From the NCBI GenBank assembly GCA_017542695.1, contig JAFXWT010000030.1:1-24202 (forward strand): a stretch of DNA of 24,202 nucleotides, read 5' to 3'. The notes below the pieces were generated by a model that saw only the letters and a list, made by a program, of their open reading frames with translations, was not told where the DNA came from and ran no database searches. This stretch comes from Clostridia bacterium (GTDB lineage Bacteria > Bacillota_A > Clostridia > Oscillospirales > CAG-272). Of this stretch, positions 1-7,311 are shown one piece after another; positions within the stretch are counted from its first letter, which is position 1; the number at the start of each line of letters is the position of its first letter. Made by a program: the position numbers and the translations under genes.

Positions 1-29
1 AATTGTTCATGCGTCTTTCTTTTTGACAT
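1..29 (-). CDS. 5' end of an unidentified gene, cut by window edge
   Basis: On the minus strand an ATG at 29-27 opens a frame reading M-S-K-R-K-T-H-E-Q up to the edge. It is preceded by AGAAGG about seven bases upstream, a plausible ribosome site. It lies about 30 bases after the stop of the rRNA methyltransferase on the same strand, so it may be the next gene of that transcript. Only nine codons are visible and no function can be assigned; the short basic N-terminus is all that can be described. Confidence 0.45.
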
Positions 30-59
30 ATTACATCCTTCTCAAATTTAACAGTAGTT

Positions 60-1427
60 CTATTGTCTCTCCCCGTCTCGAGACATCAATACTACCGTCT
101 CGACATGCCCTGTCCTCGGGAACATATCCACCGCGGCGAGATATTTCATCTCGTATCCCGCTTTTGCAAACTCGCGAGCATCGCGCGCACCTGTGGCGCT
201 GTTGCACGATATTATCACTATTTTTTCAGGGCGCATCTTTTCGATCGCCGCGTAAACTTCCGCGCCGCACCCTTTCCGCGGCGGGTCGAGCACAACGACG
301 TCGGGCGCGATCCCCTCGTCAGCGAGGCGCACCGCCGCCCCTCCCGCGTCGGCGCATATGAATTCCGCGTTTGCGATCCCGTTATTCCTCGCGTTTTCTT
401 TCGCATTTTCAACGGCTGCGGGGATTATCTCGACTCCGATCAGCCGCCCCGCGTCCCTTGCCATCGAAAGCCCGATCGTACCCGTTCCGCAGTAGAGATC
501 GAGAAGCGTTTCGCCGCCCTCAAACGCCGCCTGCCGCTTTGCAAGTCCGTATAAAAGTTCCGCGCCGTCGTGATTGACCTGATAGAACGACAGCGGCGAA
601 ATGTCGAATCTCATCCCGCAAAGCACGTCGGTGATGTGATCTTTTCCGTATATCACCTCGCACTTGTCGCCGAGTATCTCGTTTGTGCGCTTCTTGTTCA
701 CGATGAGCGACACCGAAACGATATTTCCGCACGCGCCGCGCACGGCGGCGACAAATTCGTCGGCGTGGGGAAGTGCGTCCGCGTTGATTATCAGCGAGGC
801 CATCACCTCGCCGCTTCCCGCGCCGTGACGGATGAAGAGGTGACGCACGACGCCCGTGCCGTCCTCTTCGTTATACGCCTGTATAAAATGCTTGTTCAGA
901 AAATCTTCCGCCGCGCCGACTATGTCGGCATAAAACGGCGGCTGAAGAGCGCACGTGCGGCACGGCGCGACGCGATGCGAATGAGTCGAGTAAAATCCGA
1001 AGCGGAGTATCCCGCCGATCATCTGTGCGGGATACTGCGCCTTGTTGCGATACCCGTCGGGCGATCCCGCCGAAAATATCCCGATGTCGCCGACGTTGAA
1101 TCCGCCGATCCTGCGGAAATTTTGCAATACCGAATTTTTCTTGATTTCAAGCTCTTTTTCGTATTTTATATGGCGATAAACGCACCCGCCGCAACGCGGG
1201 AAAACAGGGCACGAAGGTTCATTTCGGAAAGGAGATGTGGTGACGATGCGCTCGACCTTTGCGTATCCGTACGATTTTTCGGCTTTCAGCACGCGAGCTT
1301 CGATCACGTCGCCCGGCGCCGTTCCCTGAACGAACAGTACATACCCGCCGTCGATCTTTCCGACTCCCGCCCCATCGGGCGTGATGTCGGTTATTTCAAG
1401 TGTCACGATGTCGTTCTTTTTCGCCAT
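60..1427 (-). CDS. 23S rRNA (uracil-5-)-methyltransferase, RlmD/RlmCD (RumA) family
   Basis: Predicted SAM-dependent enzyme making 5-methyluridine in 23S rRNA (tRNA as substrate cannot be excluded). The N-terminus looks like a TRAM RNA-binding domain (D-G-x-G-V-G-K, then V-x-G-x-x-P-G-D). A C-x5-C-x2-C cluster (CPVFPRCGGC) plus a later C-R-T-C gives the [4Fe-4S] site of this family. The C-terminal half has the SAM motif LDLYCGTGTIGL, then LDPPRKGC, the catalytic Cys in ISCNSAT, and the terminal FPRTGHVE. Length is normal at about 455 residues. I start at the second in-frame ATG (1427) because GGAG lies six bases before it, while the upstream ATG at 1439 has no ribosome site. It is preceded by its own promoter (1457-1485). 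Which uridine is modified cannot be read from sequence. Confidence 0.9.
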   Translation of the reverse strand: MAKKNDIVTLEITDITPDGAGVGKIDGGYVLFVQGTAPGDVIEARVLKAEKSYGYAKVERIVTTSPFRNEPSCPVFPRCGGCVYRHIKYEKELEIKKNSVLQNFRRIGGFNVGDIGIFSAGSPDGYRNKAQYPAQMIGGILRFGFYSTHSHRVAPCRTCALQPPFYADIVGAAEDFLNKHFIQAYNEEDGTGVVRHLFIRHGAGSGEVMASLIINADALPHADEFVAAVRGACGNIVSVSLIVNKKRTNEILGDKCEVIYGKDHITDVLCGMRFDISPLSFYQVNHDGAELLYGLAKRQAAFEGGETLLDLYCGTGTIGLSMARDAGRLIGVEIIPAAVENAKENARNNGIANAEFICADAGGAAVRLADEGIAPDVVVLDPPRKGCGAEVYAAIEKMRPEKIVIISCNSATGARDAREFAKAGYEMKYLAAVDMFPRTGHVETVVLMSRDGERQ

Positions 1428-1456
1428 TTTTTGCTCCATTTTCGGTTAATGATATA

Positions 1457-1485
1457 ATATTAGCACATGTTAAAATAATTTTCAA
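1457..1485 (-). promoter_or_regulatory. Sigma-A-type promoter of the rRNA methyltransferase gene
   Basis: Minus strand TTGAAA (1485-1480), 17-base spacer, TAATAT (1462-1457), about 20 to 30 bases upstream of the start codon. The surrounding stretch 1440-1586 is very AT-rich and I see no other gene in it. Confidence 0.6.
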
Positions 1486-1586
1486 GAGCAATATTTAGAT
1501 ATTTATATATAAATAACCATTTTTTTCATTAAAAATGTTGAAAAAACCGCTTTTTGAAAAATTCTTCCACTGTCGTAAAATTGCAT

Positions 1587-1627
1587 AAAAAACAGAAAGG
1601 AGCCCGTTCGGCTCCTTTCTGTTTTTT
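1587..1627. terminator. Bidirectional intrinsic terminator
   Basis: A perfect 18-bp stem AAAAAACAGAAAGGAGCC closes on a five-base loop CGTTC with its complement. It works on either strand because both flanks are A/T tracts. It sits just after the hpf stop codon (1632) and is best read as the end of the hpf transcript. Confidence 0.85.
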
Positions 1628-1631
1628 ATTA

Positions 1632-2156
1632 TCATTCGGTGATGATCAGTCCATATTTGTCGCCGTGGCGCTTGTAAACGACGTTTGTGCTGCCTGTGTC
1701 GGCGTCTTTGAATACGAAAAACGTGTGGTCGAGCAGATTCATCTGCAGTATCGCCTCGTCGACGGTCATCGGTGCGAGTTTGAAGTCCTTGCGGCGAATG
1801 TCGAACTCGCCCTCCTCGGGCACGTCCTCCTCAAAGTCCGCGGCGTCTTTGGCAAACGCCGTTTCGCGCAGGTTCTTTGATAGGCGCGTCTTGTTCTTTC
1901 TGATCTGGCGCTCGATAACGGAAACGGCAGTGTCGATCGCGTGGCTCGCGTCCTCGGCAAGCACCTCGCTTCTGAAAAGCCTTCCGTGCTCCGAAATCGT
2001 TACCTCGAGCTTTTCCTTGTCGCGCTGTTTGGTGATAGTCACGGACGCCATCGGTTCTTCTTTGAAGAACTTGTCAAGCTTTTGAAGCTTTTTTTCGATG
2101 ATGGCGCGTGTCTTTTCGTCGATCTGCGTCTGTCTTAAAAGGATGTTTGTTTTCAT
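1632..2156 (-). CDS. hpf: Ribosome hibernation promoting factor, long form
   Basis: A 174-residue protein of the HPF/RaiA family. In stationary phase the long form binds the 30S subunit in the mRNA/tRNA channel and its C-terminal domain dimerises to make 100S ribosomes. The N-terminal domain spans roughly residues 1-100, with the basic stretch ERQIRKNKTRLSKN. An acidic linker (about 108-122) leads to the C-terminal dimerisation domain, starting FKLAPMTVDEAILQM and continuing DHTFFVFKDADTG to the end. The ATG at 2156 follows AAAGGCGG. The N-terminus begins slightly later than many relatives, but no better start is visible. It is monocistronic, with its own promoter and terminator. Confidence 0.93.
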   Translation of the reverse strand: MKTNILLRQTQIDEKTRAIIEKKLQKLDKFFKEEPMASVTITKQRDKEKLEVTISEHGRLFRSEVLAEDASHAIDTAVSVIERQIRKNKTRLSKNLRETAFAKDAADFEEDVPEEGEFDIRRKDFKLAPMTVDEAILQMNLLDHTFFVFKDADTGSTNVVYKRHGDKYGLIITE

Positions 2157-2211
2157 GACTGAAACCGCCTTTCGTTGTACTGTAAAAGAAACATTTTTCC
2201 TTTACACATTC

Positions 2212-2220
2212 AGTATACCA
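2212..2220 (-). promoter_or_regulatory. Extended -10 promoter of hpf
   Basis: Minus strand TGGTATACT (TGn extension plus TATACT) lies about 56 bases before the hpf ATG. The -35 region is poor (TTTATT at 17 bases), so the TG extension is the main evidence. Confidence 0.5.
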
Positions 2221-2280
2221 TTTTTCTTTACAAAAATAAAGACCTTTTTGTGAATTTTTTTGAAAAAAGATCGACCGATT

Positions 2281-2391
2281 TACAGGAGAGACGTCACGGC
2301 GGCTTGCCGCCGTGACGGAGTAGGGATACGATGGATGCGGGCGGTAGCCATCTGTTTCCAAAGGAGACATCTCCCGCTGAAAGCGGAAGAG
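2281..2391 (+). repeat. Hairpin-rich dispersed intergenic repeat, copy 1
   Basis: Begins with a 12-bp perfect hairpin (2292-2317, arms CGTCACGGCGGC, TT loop). Then come three blocks found again, in the same order but inverted, in the 4.1-kb intergenic region: GGGATACGATG (2323-2333), GGGCGGTAGCC (2339-2349) and ATCTCCCGCTGAA (2369-2381). The spacers differ between copies while the blocks stay. It lies downstream of the sigma-like gene and upstream of hpf, and I find no coding content. Confidence 0.65.
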
Positions 2392-2418
2392 AAAAAAGCG
2401 CCTTGCGGGCGCTTTTTT
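2392..2418. terminator. Intrinsic terminator of the sigma-like gene
   Basis: Arms AAAAAAGCGCC (2392-2402) and GGCGCTTTTTT (2408-2418) with a five-base loop. It abuts the stop codon of the minus-strand gene ending at 2418, and the symmetric A/T flanks would also stop transcription from the other side. Confidence 0.8.
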
Positions 2419-3992
2419 CATTCTTTTATTCCCCCCGTGGTGATCGCGTCGTTTCCGTCGGGAACGGAGAGTTTTTTGCGCGCGACGAGGTCTTCCATAA
2501 GTATCGCCATGACATCCTGACTGTAACAGTTTGCCACAATGTCTGCGCATTGATCTTTGACCGATGCGGGCGAATGCTCGATCAGCATTTCCGTTGCCAC
2601 AGACGTTATTTCTTTTATCAAAACGCAAACATCTTCGCTGACGGGCGACAGCATTTCGATAAGTGCGTCAAACGACCTCTTTTTGAAAACGGGAAAATTC
2701 GCGTGATAATGCTCGCCGTCGCTCTTTATATAGCCGCTTTCAATAAGATACGGGGCGTTTTCATTGTCGTTTATCGGCGCTTCTCTTATCGCGTTGTACA
2801 TCGCCTTTTGTTTATCGCTCCAATTTCCGACGCGGAAATAATTCGGTCTGCCCAAAACGCTGTATCCGACGTGAGCATAAAAAGTTTTTTTATCTTCAAA
2901 TCTTGTTCCTAGCGTTACACCTTTGAAATGATTCTTTGACCAATCTCTTTCAAAGCCGTGGACATATCCGTGACCGCCGAGCGGCAATTCGGGCATTTTT
3001 TTGTTGGGCGTTGCTCTTTGATATCCTCTGACAAACGCAAGGTTCAGCGCCATTATGATAAGGCGGTTGTCGTCAGCGTCTTTCCATGAAAAATCAAGCG
3101 CGCGTATTTTCGGAAGAAGTTTTTTTACATCGTCAAACGCTTTGTCCGCGACGGCAGGATACATATCCTTTGTATTTTTTTCAAATTCCGTTTCGTACGC
3201 ATCGGTGATTATAACGATATTTGTCTGATACTTGTCGCCGTTCTTTTTGATTATGCCAGCCGTTTCGAGAATTTCAAGTTCGTCCTCGATATACGGCATC
3301 GCCACGCCCGTTTCGAGCGATAGCTCGCGCGCCGTCATCGGCGTGTAATACGCCGCAAGGACTATCGCGCCGGGGAGCTTGCGATTAAAAAGGCCGCTGT
3401 AATAATTTGTATCTCCCCAAAAATTTAAGACAAATATGCCGGGGTTATATGATTTTTCGCCGAGATTTCTGTTCATTCCGATACCTTCTTTCAGTAATTT
3501 TCTTGTTTTGAACAGGTGATATTTCACCATGTCAATGCTGATATTCTGCGTTTTTGCGATCTCGGAGCAGCTCATGTTTTTGATGTAATACATCACGCTG
3601 ACCTCGCGGTGCGTCTTTGAGAGAAGCGACAGCTCGCGGCGCAAGCGGTATAATTCGTCGTCCCGCTCCTCACGCTCCGCCATCTCATCTTCAAATGACT
3701 CCGATGGAACGTAAACGCTCATATCGCCGACATCGTCGCTTATTTGCATTTCCGTTTGCGCGATAATGTTCTTGCGGCGGATAAACTTTTTGAAAGTGTT
3801 GTCCGCCACTCGCCATGCAAACGCCCAAAACGCGCCGTCGTCGCGTATTTTTTCTGCGCTGCCGAGAATTTCCGCCACGATCTCGCCTGCAAGGTCGTCT
3901 ACATTGTCTTTGTCGTAAAGGCGTGCGAACGCAAAGCCGTATATCGACGTGAGATTATGCGATATAAGTTCAGATGCGTGTTTTACGTCCAT
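2418..3992 (-). CDS. Sigma-70-family factor with long C-terminal extension
   Basis: The first third resembles an ECF-like sigma factor. Region 2 spans about residues 10-75 (DLAGEIVAEIL, then FWAFAWRVADNTFKKFIRRK). Region 4 spans about 115-170 and holds the helix-turn-helix SCSEIAKTQNISIDMVKYHL. Unlike standard ECF factors of about 180 residues, the chain continues for some 350 residues. Residues about 205-262 (MTARELSLETGVAMPYIEDE, then AGIIKKNGDKYQ) look like a winged-helix DNA-binding or protein-binding domain. The rest has no family I recognise and no obvious membrane segment. The start at 3992 is supported by AAAGGAG ten bases upstream. No anti-sigma gene is adjacent, so the extension may itself regulate activity; that is inference. 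It stands alone between two repeat-bearing spacers. Confidence 0.75.
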   Translation of the reverse strand: MDVKHASELISHNLTSIYGFAFARLYDKDNVDDLAGEIVAEILGSAEKIRDDGAFWAFAWRVADNTFKKFIRRKNIIAQTEMQISDDVGDMSVYVPSESFEDEMAEREERDDELYRLRRELSLLSKTHREVSVMYYIKNMSCSEIAKTQNISIDMVKYHLFKTRKLLKEGIGMNRNLGEKSYNPGIFVLNFWGDTNYYSGLFNRKLPGAIVLAAYYTPMTARELSLETGVAMPYIEDELEILETAGIIKKNGDKYQTNIVIITDAYETEFEKNTKDMYPAVADKAFDDVKKLLPKIRALDFSWKDADDNRLIIMALNLAFVRGYQRATPNKKMPELPLGGHGYVHGFERDWSKNHFKGVTLGTRFEDKKTFYAHVGYSVLGRPNYFRVGNWSDKQKAMYNAIREAPINDNENAPYLIESGYIKSDGEHYHANFPVFKKRSFDALIEMLSPVSEDVCVLIKEITSVATEMLIEHSPASVKDQCADIVANCYSQDVMAILMEDLVARKKLSVPDGNDAITTGGIKE

Positions 3993-4078
3993 TTGCCGCT
4001 CCTTTTGTTTTTTTGAAGGCCTTCGTCTATATGGTATCGGTTTGTGCCGTTTGGTTAATGTGAAATGAAATATTTTTT

Positions 4079-4230
4079 CTCTCCCGCGTTCAGCGGGAGA
4101 TACCTCGCGCTGTTGCGCGAGGGAGAGGGCTACCGCCCTGCTGCCACATCGTATCCCCTCTCTGTCGGCTTTGCCGACACCTCTCCCAAAGGGCGAGGCG
4201 GGCGATTCGTGAATCGCCCCCTACGAACAC
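4079..4230 (-). repeat. Hairpin-rich dispersed intergenic repeat, copy 2 (inverted)
   Basis: The reverse complement carries the same blocks as copy 1: GGGATACGATG (4157-4147), GGGCGGTAGCC (4138-4128) and ATCTCCCGCTGAA (4101-4089). On the plus strand it is a chain of hairpins: CTCCCGC/GCGGGAG (4081-4099), CCTCGCGC/GCGCGAGG (4103-4122), TGTCGGC/GCCGACA (4163-4179) and GGGCGATTC/GAATCGCCC (4200-4219). It fills most of the 331-base spacer 3993-4323. Open frames across it are artefacts of repeat composition. Confidence 0.7.
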
Positions 4231-4291
4231 ACGATAATGTATCTGATATCGTCAGCGCGACATATCACTCCGCGGCGAAAAAATCTCAAAT

Positions 4292-4317
4292 AAAAACTCC
4301 CGCCTTTTCGGCGGGAG
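4292..4317 (-). terminator. Intrinsic terminator after the SbcC-like ATPase gene
   Basis: Minus strand CTCCCGCC, loop GAAAA, GGCGGGAG, then a T tract (the A run at 4292-4296). It begins a few bases after the ATPase stop codon at 4324. Confidence 0.85.
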
Positions 4318-4323
4318 CCCGTT

Positions 4324-6642
4324 TCATATCGTATAGTACGTGTATTCTCCAATCGTCTTCATCAGTTTCTCCTCTCTGCCGTGGCAGGTGAAGAGAAGCG
4401 TCTGCGTGCCGTCTTTGCCGAAATCGCAAAGCAGGGCGAGCGAATTTTTCATTCTGTCGTTGTCCATACGCATGAAGCTCTCGTCGAAGATGAACGGAGG
4501 AACGGACTTGCGGAACAGAATATCTATCAGCGCGATACGCAGGGAAATGTAAGCGATGTCCGACGTGCCCGCGCTGAGATAATCGACGCTGTGCGACATC
4601 GTGTCCGCTGTGAACGTCATGCCGAAATCGGAGTTCACGCCGAGCGTTTTGTACTTTCCGTCGGAGAGCCGCCCCATGATCTCGCTCGCGCCCTTTGCGA
4701 TCTTCGGCGCAAGCCCGTCGCGCAGTTTTTCGGATGCCGCCGTCATCGAGTCGAGCGCGAGAGATATCGCGTCGTGCTCTTTTTCGAGCTTTTCGAGTTC
4801 GCGGTCGACGCCCGCTTTGACGGACGCGATATCCGCGGGTCGCGGGTTCTGCGCCGTCAGCACGGCGAGCTCCTTTTCCGTTTCGTGTATCTTTTCCGTC
4901 TGCGATCTTATCAAGGTCTGGAGAATGTCGTATTCGCGCCGTCTCGCTTGATAGTCGTACGCTTCCATCTCCTCGTCGTTGTACGGCCGAGTGCAGGCGC
5001 GCTTGATGAAATCGTCGTCGTATTTGCGGAAAGCGTTTTCGATATCTGTCGTGTGAGCGTCGCTTTCGCTCTTCTTCAGCTCGAGCGCCTCGAGCGCGCG
5101 CTTCTGCTCGCGGCATATTTTGAGCGCCTCGTCGATCGACGCCGCCGTGTTCTTTTCGATTACGAAATTCGCCGCCTCGAGTTCGGTCAATATTTCGCTG
5201 TTTATCTGATCGAGCGCATCGGAAGCCGACTTGAACGCGCCGTCTGCCGCGTCGCGCTCGTCGATGATGTACGTCATCACCGCTTCGTCGTTCGACGCCG
5301 CCTTGACCAGCTCGTCAAGCTCGGCGAAGTTTTTGCACCCGAACGTGCGGCAGATCTCTTTGAGCCGCGCCTGCGGCTTCGATCCGATCACAAGCGCGGC
5401 GGCAAATCCCGCAAGCGAGATGAACACGAGCACCGTCGAAACGATGAGAAACGGCGCAATATTGTCAATGAGTCCCGCCGCCGAAAGTATCATCAGTGTC
5501 ATCAGAATGACGGCGAACACGGCCGAGGCGGCAAGCGTTGCCATGCGTATGACCGAGATCGTCTTTACTTTGTCGTGGATAGTCTGCGCTTCCGTGACCA
5601 GACGGTCACGACGGTCGCCCTTCTTGCCGAACTTTTCAAAAACCTCGATCTTCTCGCGCATATCGTAAACGCGGTTTTTGGCCGCTTCGTAGCGCTTTTT
5701 CGATTCATCGAGCCGTGCCTCCGCAATTTCGAGCGATGAACGCAGCTTTTCGAGCCGCGCTATGTATTCGTCGGTGTAGACGGGGGCGCTTTTGAACTGC
5801 TCCGCAAAGCGCAGATCGTCGATCTGTCTCGACAGCTCGCTTTGCACGCGCAGCTCGTCCTTATATTTGAGATACGCCTGTTTTATCTGGTAACATTCGT
5901 AATTTTCAAGCTCCGCCTTCATCTCCGCGGCGCGTGCCTCGGATGCGACGCGCTTTCTTTCGAGCTGGCGCGCCGTGCCTTCGAGGTATATTATCCCGTT
6001 GCCCGATCTCTGCGCGCCCTCGAGCGCGCGACCGAGTTCGTCGCTTTGACCTTGCAGATCGAATATGCGTCCGCCTTTTTTGTTCTTGTGAAGCAGATAT
6101 ACGCGCGCGTCGTCGAGCTTTTTCAGCGCGCGCTTTGTGTTGATGCTTTCGTCGCCGGAGAAGAGTATGTTTTCTGCCGACTCGCACAGCGCGCGGTCGC
6201 CGACCTTCGTCCCGTCGAGCTGGCGGATGTATACGGTACTGTCAAAGACGTTTTCGGGTACGCCGAAGAAGACCTCGCCTGCTTGCATCCCTTTGAAAAC
6301 GGGCGCGCCCGTCGTCGCGTCGAAAATCCCCGTGCGCTCGCGGAACAAGGGCTTTCCGTCGGTTCCCGTCGCGCAGATCACCTCGCGCTCGACGCGGTAG
6401 ATCCTGCCGTCGTCGTTTTTGAACGTTATCGCGCCGCGCGCGCTCGACGTGTTCCAGCTTATGAGCTTCATCTTGTCGTCATATTTCGACGGCAGTCCGT
6501 AGAAAACGAATTTGATGAAATTGCATATCGTCGACTTGCCCGACTCGTTCCCGCCGCGGATGATGTTGACTCCTTCGGAAAGGGAAATGGTCATGTTGTC
6601 GAGCTTGCCGAAACTGCCTATCTCTATTTTGTCGATTATCAT
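4324..6642 (-). CDS. SMC/SbcC-like (YhaN-type) ATPase with central membrane hairpin
   Basis: A 772-residue P-loop ATPase of the Rad50/SbcC/YhaN type. The N-terminus is a typical AAA_23 start with Walker A GNESGKST (residues 31-38). The C-terminus has a signature-like LSAGTSDIAYIS, Walker B FIFDES and an H-loop TLLFTCHG. Between them lie heptad-rich helices (about 200-345 and 440-620), predicted coiled coil. Two hydrophobic segments (about 364-388 and 396-420) interrupt the coil, so the protein is probably anchored in the membrane. There is no CxxC zinc hook of the SbcC type. No partner nuclease (SbcD/YhaO) is adjacent. The ATG overlaps the yqeG stop as ATGA, with AAGGAGG inside the end of yqeG, so the two are translationally coupled. 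A role in DNA maintenance is family inference only. Confidence 0.75.
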   Translation of the reverse strand: MIIDKIEIGSFGKLDNMTISLSEGVNIIRGGNESGKSTICNFIKFVFYGLPSKYDDKMKLISWNTSSARGAITFKNDDGRIYRVEREVICATGTDGKPLFRERTGIFDATTGAPVFKGMQAGEVFFGVPENVFDSTVYIRQLDGTKVGDRALCESAENILFSGDESINTKRALKKLDDARVYLLHKNKKGGRIFDLQGQSDELGRALEGAQRSGNGIIYLEGTARQLERKRVASEARAAEMKAELENYECYQIKQAYLKYKDELRVQSELSRQIDDLRFAEQFKSAPVYTDEYIARLEKLRSSLEIAEARLDESKKRYEAAKNRVYDMREKIEVFEKFGKKGDRRDRLVTEAQTIHDKVKTISVIRMATLAASAVFAVILMTLMILSAAGLIDNIAPFLIVSTVLVFISLAGFAAALVIGSKPQARLKEICRTFGCKNFAELDELVKAASNDEAVMTYIIDERDAADGAFKSASDALDQINSEILTELEAANFVIEKNTAASIDEALKICREQKRALEALELKKSESDAHTTDIENAFRKYDDDFIKRACTRPYNDEEMEAYDYQARRREYDILQTLIRSQTEKIHETEKELAVLTAQNPRPADIASVKAGVDRELEKLEKEHDAISLALDSMTAASEKLRDGLAPKIAKGASEIMGRLSDGKYKTLGVNSDFGMTFTADTMSHSVDYLSAGTSDIAYISLRIALIDILFRKSVPPFIFDESFMRMDNDRMKNSLALLCDFGKDGTQTLLFTCHGREEKLMKTIGEYTYYTI

Positions 6643-7154
6643 TTACCTGCCTCCTTAAACTGTTCGGGGTGGCGCTTTTTGTATGATCTTATTATCGGCT
6701 TTTCGAGCAGCCGTTTGAAACGGATAAACGGATTTTCGGGGCTGACGAGCGGCGTCACGAGGTACGCCTTTGCTCCCGAAAATTTCGCGCACAGCACGTC
6801 GGTGAATATCTGATCTCCGACGACGCCGACGCTCCTTTTGTCTATCCCGAACTTCTCCGACGAGAGCTTTACGCATCTTGTCAGCGGCTTGCCGCTTTTG
6901 TATGTGAAGAAAACGTCGAGCCCCGCGCAGAATTTTTCGACCCGCTCGCGTCCGTTGTTCGACGCGACGGTTATCCCGATCCCGCTCCCGCGCATTGCGT
7001 TTATCCATTCGACGACGGGCGGAGTCGGCGTTTCGGTGCCGTACGTCACCAGTGTGTTGTCGATGTCGAGCACGAGCGCGCGCACGCCTTCGCCCGACAG
7101 AAATTCGGGCGTTATTTCGTATATGGAGTTGAAATGGCGGCTCGGATAAAACAT
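6639..7154 (-). CDS. YqeG-family HAD phosphatase
   Basis: A 171-residue HAD class IIIA protein. Motif I is DIDNTLVTYG (nucleophile D30, acid D32), motif II the S/N pair in TVASNNG, and the motif III/IV region is VGVVGDQIFTDVLCA. The C-terminus (FIRFKRLLEKPIIRSYKKR) matches YqeG proteins. Relatives include the phosphatidylglycerolphosphatase GEP4, but the bacterial substrate is not fixed by sequence. The start is supported by GGAGGGG just upstream and by a promoter at 7187-7215. In many Bacillota yqeG sits next to yqeH and aroE; here it is coupled to the SbcC-like ATPase. Confidence 0.88.
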   Translation of the reverse strand: MFYPSRHFNSIYEITPEFLSGEGVRALVLDIDNTLVTYGTETPTPPVVEWINAMRGSGIGITVASNNGRERVEKFCAGLDVFFTYKSGKPLTRCVKLSSEKFGIDKRSVGVVGDQIFTDVLCAKFSGAKAYLVTPLVSPENPFIRFKRLLEKPIIRSYKKRHPEQFKEAGK

Positions 7155-7186
7155 GGCCCCTCCGTGTCGAAATTTGTTCTATATAT

Positions 7187-7215
7187 ATTTTATCATAAAA
7201 TTCCGCGCGTGGCAA
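7187..7215 (-). promoter_or_regulatory. Promoter of the yqeG-ATPase operon
   Basis: Minus strand TTGCCA (7215-7210), 17-base spacer, TAAAAT (7192-7187), about 33 bases before the yqeG ATG. Confidence 0.65.
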
Positions 7216-7281
7216 GATTAAATCTCAAATTTACGCGATATTTTATTTTCGGGCTGTCACCCCGCGGGAATGTCACAAACG

Positions 7282-7311
7282 AAAAACGGACGGCGCTTCA
7301 ACGCTGTCCGT
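7282..7311 (-). terminator. Terminator overlapping the end of the DUF6056-like gene
   Basis: Minus strand arms ACGGACAGCG and CGCCGTCCGT (one G-T pair) enclose a six-base loop containing the stop codon of the gene ending at 7298, followed by a short T tract. The last codons are therefore part of the terminator stem. Confidence 0.65.

Noticed and set aside
4065..4391. Open frame over the 4.1-kb intergenic repeat
   Set aside because: Its sequence is explained by hairpin repeats and has no ribosome site or recognisable domain.
4381..5739. Plus-strand open frame of 452 codons
   Set aside because: Antisense to the SbcC-like ATPase, Arg/His-rich, no domain, no ribosome site.
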